NCBI RefSeq assembly: GCF_003429665.1
Contig: NZ_QUWK01000011.1
Coordinates: forward strand, 1 to 64,000
Direction of reading: 5' to 3'
From: Sphaerochaeta halotolerans
GTDB lineage: Bacteria > Spirochaetota > Spirochaetia > Sphaerochaetales > Sphaerochaetaceae
DNA length: 64,000 bases
Positions 59,790 through 64,000 of this stretch are shown piece after piece. A model generated the notes under the pieces. That model saw nothing but the letters and a program-made list of their open reading frames with translations, did no database searches and was not told the DNA's origin. Positions within the stretch are counted from its first letter, which is position 1, and every line of letters starts with the position of its first letter. The position numbers and the translations under genes were made by a program.

Positions 59790-61038
59790 ACGCATCCTCT
59801 ATGCTCTACTCATTGTGCTCATCTCTTCCCTCATGCTCACAGCCATGATTCTTGAGGGTCCGCTCACTGTCTTGAAAAACACACTCCATCTGCAGACTCA
59901 GGCAGCCCGCCTGATCAGCGACTTTACGTTGCATGGAGTTGGGACTGCAATGTTCAACGCAGCAACAGTGGGACTGCTGGCAATGGTTCTCATTTTCCAT
60001 GCCTCAGTCAGTCTTTCAGGTCCTGCTGTTTCGGCAATTTTGACCATGATGGGGTTCTCCTTCTTCGGAAATACGTTGCTCAATAGCATCCCTCTCATTG
60101 GGGGGGTATGGCTGGCTAGCAAACTTGCACGCAAGACCTTCGGCTCCTACAGCCTGATCGCCCTCTTCAGCACCGCACTCGGTCCCTTGGTGACCTATCT
60201 AATGTTCTCAATAGGCCTACCGTTGCCTCTCTCCGTTCCACTGGGAATCATCGCGGGCCTTGCTGCTGGCTTCATCCTTCCTGCAGTGGCCGGATCCATG
60301 CTGCAACTACATCAAGGTTACAATCTCTACAACGTTGGTTTTAGTTGTGGTTTCATCGGCCTGTTTGCATCCAACTTGCTCATTGCTGCTGGCAAGATGG
60401 AACCCTTGACCATCAAGTGGAGTGAAGAGTTCTCGCTCCCACTCTTCCTTCTTATCCCTCTGTTTTCCGTTATGTTGATCGTAACAGCCTTGTTTATTGA
60501 GAAACCCAAACAAGGATTCCAAGGTTTCCTTGAAGTACAGAAGCTCTCAGGCCGTCTCCCCTATGATTTTTTTGACACCGGATACACGGCTGGAACATTC
60601 TTGAATATCGGACTGCTTGGATTGGTTTTCTGGGGATATCTGGTTATCATCGGAGCCCCGATAAATGGACCAACCATTGGAGCATTATTTACCATAATCG
60701 CCTTTGGAGGTTTCGGAAAAACCTTAAAGAATACGTATCCTGTAGCGTTGGGAGTTGTGCTCTCCACTTTGTTGTTCGGAAAGTCCCTGGTAGCTCCAGG
60801 CCCCCTCTTGGCAACACTTTTCGCCACCACCTTGGCCCCAATTACAGGGCAGTTCGGTTTCTTCGCAGGCCTATTGGCTGGATTCCTGCACCTGGTGATG
60901 GTAGAAGCAACGGCATCCTGGCACGGTGGACTTGTTCTGTATAACAATGGTTTCGCCGGTGGGCTGACAGCAAGCCTGTTTGTGGCAATCTTACAGTGGT
61001 ATAAAACCAACCGACCTGAGGAGGATTTCACGCAATGA
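59776..61038 (+). CDS. DUF1576-type polytopic membrane protein
   Basis: ~10 TM helices, internal duplication-like MMGFSFFGNTL / IIAFGGFGKTL. Confidence 0.75.
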   Translation: MEQSERILYALLIVLISSLMLTAMILEGPLTVLKNTLHLQTQAARLISDFTLHGVGTAMFNAATVGLLAMVLIFHASVSLSGPAVSAILTMMGFSFFGNTLLNSIPLIGGVWLASKLARKTFGSYSLIALFSTALGPLVTYLMFSIGLPLPLSVPLGIIAGLAAGFILPAVAGSMLQLHQGYNLYNVGFSCGFIGLFASNLLIAAGKMEPLTIKWSEEFSLPLFLLIPLFSVMLIVTALFIEKPKQGFQGFLEVQKLSGRLPYDFFDTGYTAGTFLNIGLLGLVFWGYLVIIGAPINGPTIGALFTIIAFGGFGKTLKNTYPVALGVVLSTLLFGKSLVAPGPLLATLFATTLAPITGQFGFFAGLLAGFLHLVMVEATASWHGGLVLYNNGFAGGLTASLFVAILQWYKTNRPEEDFTQ

Positions 61039-61415
61039 AGCGCAAAGAACTATTAGGACGATTGATCGGGGAGGTTACAAACTTCCTTCTGGACGGTAAT
61101 CCCCTCCGCTTGGTGGTTTCTCTGCACCAGGAAGAGGACGGGGCTCATCTGACCTTCTTTGACGATAAGAAACGAAGTGAAGAGGAGCTCAACCGCATCA
61201 ACAAGGCCCTTCACCCGAAATATGAGAGGCCGGAACTTGCTGAATACTATGGATTGATGGCAGGCCACGATGTGACGTGGGACTCCAGACTTGAGCTTAT
61301 CGGATGGCAGATTAAGCATGCAGATGTAGATAATTCAGATAGTGGGCTGCGAATTGATCTCTGGCTCGGGAGTGATGCATTCAATCCAGAAAAATTTACC
61401 ATTGGGAAGGAGTAG
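61035..61415 (+). CDS. hypothetical protein, overlapping/co-transcribed with DUF1576 gene
   Basis: 126-aa ORF, ATGA overlap with upstream stop region. Confidence 0.6.
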   Translation: MKRKELLGRLIGEVTNFLLDGNPLRLVVSLHQEEDGAHLTFFDDKKRSEEELNRINKALHPKYERPELAEYYGLMAGHDVTWDSRLELIGWQIKHADVDNSDSGLRIDLWLGSDAFNPEKFTIGKE

Positions 61416-61446
61416 CAACATTTTTACGCTATTTTTCCTCTAGTGT

Positions 61447-61461
61447 GTTGCATAGGTATTA
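61447..61461 (+). promoter_or_regulatory. candidate ARG-box-like repeat upstream of carA
   Basis: GTTGCATAGGTATTA. Confidence 0.4.
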
Positions 61462-61476
61462 ATAAATCAGTTTTTT

Positions 61477-61491
61477 GTTGCATAAATATAC
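61477..61491 (+). promoter_or_regulatory. candidate ARG box upstream of carA
   Basis: GTTGCATAAATATAC. Confidence 0.55.
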
Positions 61492-61498
61492 ACATACT

Positions 61499-61513
61499 GT
61501 TGCATAAATTTTC
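61499..61513 (+). promoter_or_regulatory. candidate ARG box upstream of carA
   Basis: GTTGCATAAATTTTC, 22 bp from the previous motif. Confidence 0.55.
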
Positions 61514-61556
61514 AGTATACGGTATGATCCCTACAATTTGAACTGATGGAGAACCT

Positions 61557-62702
61557 ATGGACACAAGCTTTCTTCTTCTCGAGGATGGAACAGTATTCAC
61601 CGCAGTAGGATTTGGATTGCCTGCGCCTTTGCTTGGTAGAGAGGCGCCCATGGCTGAAGTGGTCTTCAACACCAGTATGTGTGGATACCAAGAGATTGTC
61701 ACCGATCCTTCGTACCATGGGCAGATGGTGGTCATGACCTACCCCCACATAGGCAACTATGGGTGTGAAGCCTCCTTTGAGGAGCATCTGGATCTACCCA
61801 ATCCCATTAGCTGTACAGCACTGATAGTTCATTCTGTATACACAGGCCCTCTTCCTCCAAAGAGGGTCTCTTTACATGATTATTTGCTCACACACAAGGT
61901 AGTGGGCTTGAGTGGCGTAGACACCCGTGCATTAACCATCCATATACGAAACAAGGGAGCCCAGAAAGCAATCATATTCAGGACTGAAGGCAAGTCGCTT
62001 TCACGTTCAGAACATAAACATGCGCTCTCCCTGGTGAGGGATTATCCCTCGGTCAGTGAGATCGATCTCATAGAAGGGGTGAGCACCAAGCAGGTCATCA
62101 AGGATCCTTGGGAGGGAGCACCCAAGGAGGCATCCCTACGATTCGCTGTTGTAGACTTCGGGATAAAGCGCTCAATCATTACCGAACTCTATCGTCGTGG
62201 GGTGGCAGTCACTCTCTTTCCTCCTACGGTAGACTCTTATGACATCCTCCACTCTGGATGTAATGCAATGCTGCTGTCCAACGGTCCGGGAGATCCTGAA
62301 CGATTGCAAGACGCTGTCTCGATGACCAGGCAGGTCATTGGGGCAGGGCTGCCTGTCTTTGGAATCTGCCTCGGTCATCAGTTGATCACCTGGGCACTGG
62401 GGGGAACCACAAAGAAAATGAAATATGGGCACCACGGGGGGAATCATCCGGTAGTGGATACCCAAAGTGGCACATGCTTCGTCACCAGCCAGAACCATAG
62501 TTACGCCAGTGAGATTGAAACACTTCCGCCCTCTGCAACAGTGTGGTTCAAAAATGCAAATGACAACTCCATCGAAGGACTGTTCTGCACAGACAAGCGA
62601 GTCAGCTGCGTCCAGTTTCACCCAGAAGCATCTCCAGGCCCCCATGATGCAACCTGGATTTTCGATTCATTCATCCTGGCAGCCAAGGAGGCAAGAGCAT
62701 GA
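61557..62702 (+). CDS. carA: carbamoyl-phosphate synthase small subunit
   Basis: [54 protein letters not shown]. Confidence 0.96.
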   Translation: MDTSFLLLEDGTVFTAVGFGLPAPLLGREAPMAEVVFNTSMCGYQEIVTDPSYHGQMVVMTYPHIGNYGCEASFEEHLDLPNPISCTALIVHSVYTGPLPPKRVSLHDYLLTHKVVGLSGVDTRALTIHIRNKGAQKAIIFRTEGKSLSRSEHKHALSLVRDYPSVSEIDLIEGVSTKQVIKDPWEGAPKEASLRFAVVDFGIKRSIITELYRRGVAVTLFPPTVDSYDILHSGCNAMLLSNGPGDPERLQDAVSMTRQVIGAGLPVFGICLGHQLITWALGGTTKKMKYGHHGGNHPVVDTQSGTCFVTSQNHSYASEIETLPPSATVWFKNANDNSIEGLFCTDKRVSCVQFHPEASPGPHDATWIFDSFILAAKEARA

Positions 62703-64000
62703 GTGCAAGACGTGATATCAAACGGATTCTGGTAATCGGCAGCGGTCCTATTGTCATCGGGCAAGCCTGCGAGTTCGATTATAGCGGGACCCAAGCGGTA
62801 AAGGCCTTGAAAGAGGAAGGGTATGAGGTCATTTTACTCAATCCTAATCCTGCAACCGTAATGACTACCCTTGGCATGGCTGACCATATCTACCTTGACC
62901 CACTGAGAACCGAGTATGTTGAGCAAATATTCCAGAGGGAGCGCCCTGATGCAATCCTGACTACCATGGGAGGACAAAGTGGGCTCAACCTGGCACTCGA
63001 ACTCGATGAGTCTGGGTTGCTAGCCCAGTATGGGGTCGAGGTCATTGGATCATCCATAGCATCCATCAAGCTAGCTGAAGACCGCGGAGCTTTCAAAAAA
63101 GTCATCAACCAGTTGGGGTTGGAAAGCGCAAAGAGCTCCATCGCCCACAACATCGATGAGGGTATGGAACTGCTTGCAGACCTACCCTTTCCTCTCATCA
63201 TCCGCCCCTCCTATACGCTGGGCGGCATGGGAGGATCCATTGCCTACAACAAGGAAGAATACCCGTCATTACTTGAACATGCCCTGGAAACCAGCCCCAC
63301 CCATGAGGTTCTCGTTGAAGAGTCTCTCATCGGTTGGAAGGAGTTCGAAATGGAGGTAATGCGTGACAAACAGGACAATGCAATCATTGTCTGTTCCATC
63401 GAGAACGTTGACCCAATGGGAGTACATACTGGGGATAGTATTACCATTGCCCCGATTCAAACCCTTGATGAGAAAAGCTACCAGAAGATGAGGGACGCAT
63501 CAATTGCAATTCTGCGGGCGATCGGGGTCGACTGTGGGGGAAGCAACGTCCAATTCGCTGTACACCCGGAAACCGGAAGGATGGTTGTCATAGAGATGAA
63601 CCCCCGGGTCTCCCGCTCCTCAGCCCTTGCCAGCAAGGCAACTGGATTTCCTATTGCCCGTTGTTCTGCAAAGTTGGCAGTCGGATATACCCTTGATGAA
63701 GTGGTCAACGAGATAACCGGCCAATCGGTATCCTGTTTTGAGCCGGTACTTGACTACTGTGCGGTGAAGGTCCCTCGCTTCGAGCTGGAGAAATTCCCAC
63801 TTCCCCTCTCTGCCTTGGGAACACAGATGCGTAGTATCGGGGAAGCGTTGGCCTTGGGGAGGACTGCCTTGGAAGCGTTGAACAAGGGAATCAGAAGCTC
63901 AGAGCGAAAGCTCGAGGGGCTGTGTGACCTCATTCGAGCAGGGCTTTATGATGCACAGGAGGTTGCAAGATTTCTTACAAGCGCACACCCCTTGCGCCTG
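62699..64000 (+). CDS. carB: carbamoyl-phosphate synthase large subunit (truncated by window end)
   Basis: [60 protein letters not shown] overlap with carA. Confidence 0.95.
   Translation, partial: MSARRDIKRILVIGSGPIVIGQACEFDYSGTQAVKALKEEGYEVILLNPNPATVMTTLGMADHIYLDPLRTEYVEQIFQRERPDAILTTMGGQSGLNLALELDESGLLAQYGVEVIGSSIASIKLAEDRGAFKKVINQLGLESAKSSIAHNIDEGMELLADLPFPLIIRPSYTLGGMGGSIAYNKEEYPSLLEHALETSPTHEVLVEESLIGWKEFEMEVMRDKQDNAIIVCSIENVDPMGVHTGDSITIAPIQTLDEKSYQKMRDASIAILRAIGVDCGGSNVQFAVHPETGRMVVIEMNPRVSRSSALASKATGFPIARCSAKLAVGYTLDEVVNEITGQSVSCFEPVLDYCAVKVPRFELEKFPLPLSALGTQMRSIGEALALGRTALEALNKGIRSSERKLEGLCDLIRAGLYDAQEVARFLTSAHPLRL

Overview
64 kb of a bacterial chromosome, densely coding, with mostly housekeeping gene content. 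Family-level gene content suggests a free-living fermentative spirochaete, possibly Sphaerochaeta-like; this is inference only. Recognisable blocks: pgsA, M32 carboxypeptidase, thrS preceded by a T-box leader; an hfs-type FeFe-hydrogenase/SpoIIE-phosphatase cassette next to rex; ispH; secF-secD-yajC; groL; a DUF92 / dolichol-phytol-kinase-like pair; an RRM protein; DUF2207-lemA; argR; pgi; a heterodimeric ABC exporter; pfk; a ModE-like HTH; ligA; a divergent xanthine-dehydrogenase-like trio; dnaE; recG; rsmD; an acyl-ACP thioesterase; lspA; a Lon-like protease; rsmI; a two-armed Psp (phage-shock) locus with PspF and sigma-54 promoters; carAB. The signals most worth follow-up are: (1) a ~157-bp structured dispersed repeat in two copies, one abutting a DUF1653 relic and one next to a broken MarR gene; (2) a Psp locus with two pspA operons, two textbook -24/-12 promoters and a shared TTGGTA-N5-TRCCA-type motif; (3) a threonine-specifier T-box leader on thrS; (4) a sensory hydrogenase/phosphatase cassette next to rex; (5) repeated ARG-box-like motifs in front of argR and carA; (6) an intact XdhA-like protein lacking recognisable Mo-cofactor motifs. 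No tRNA, CRISPR array, IS transposase or prophage was recognised. All assignments come from reading the sequence and translations; no database search was run.
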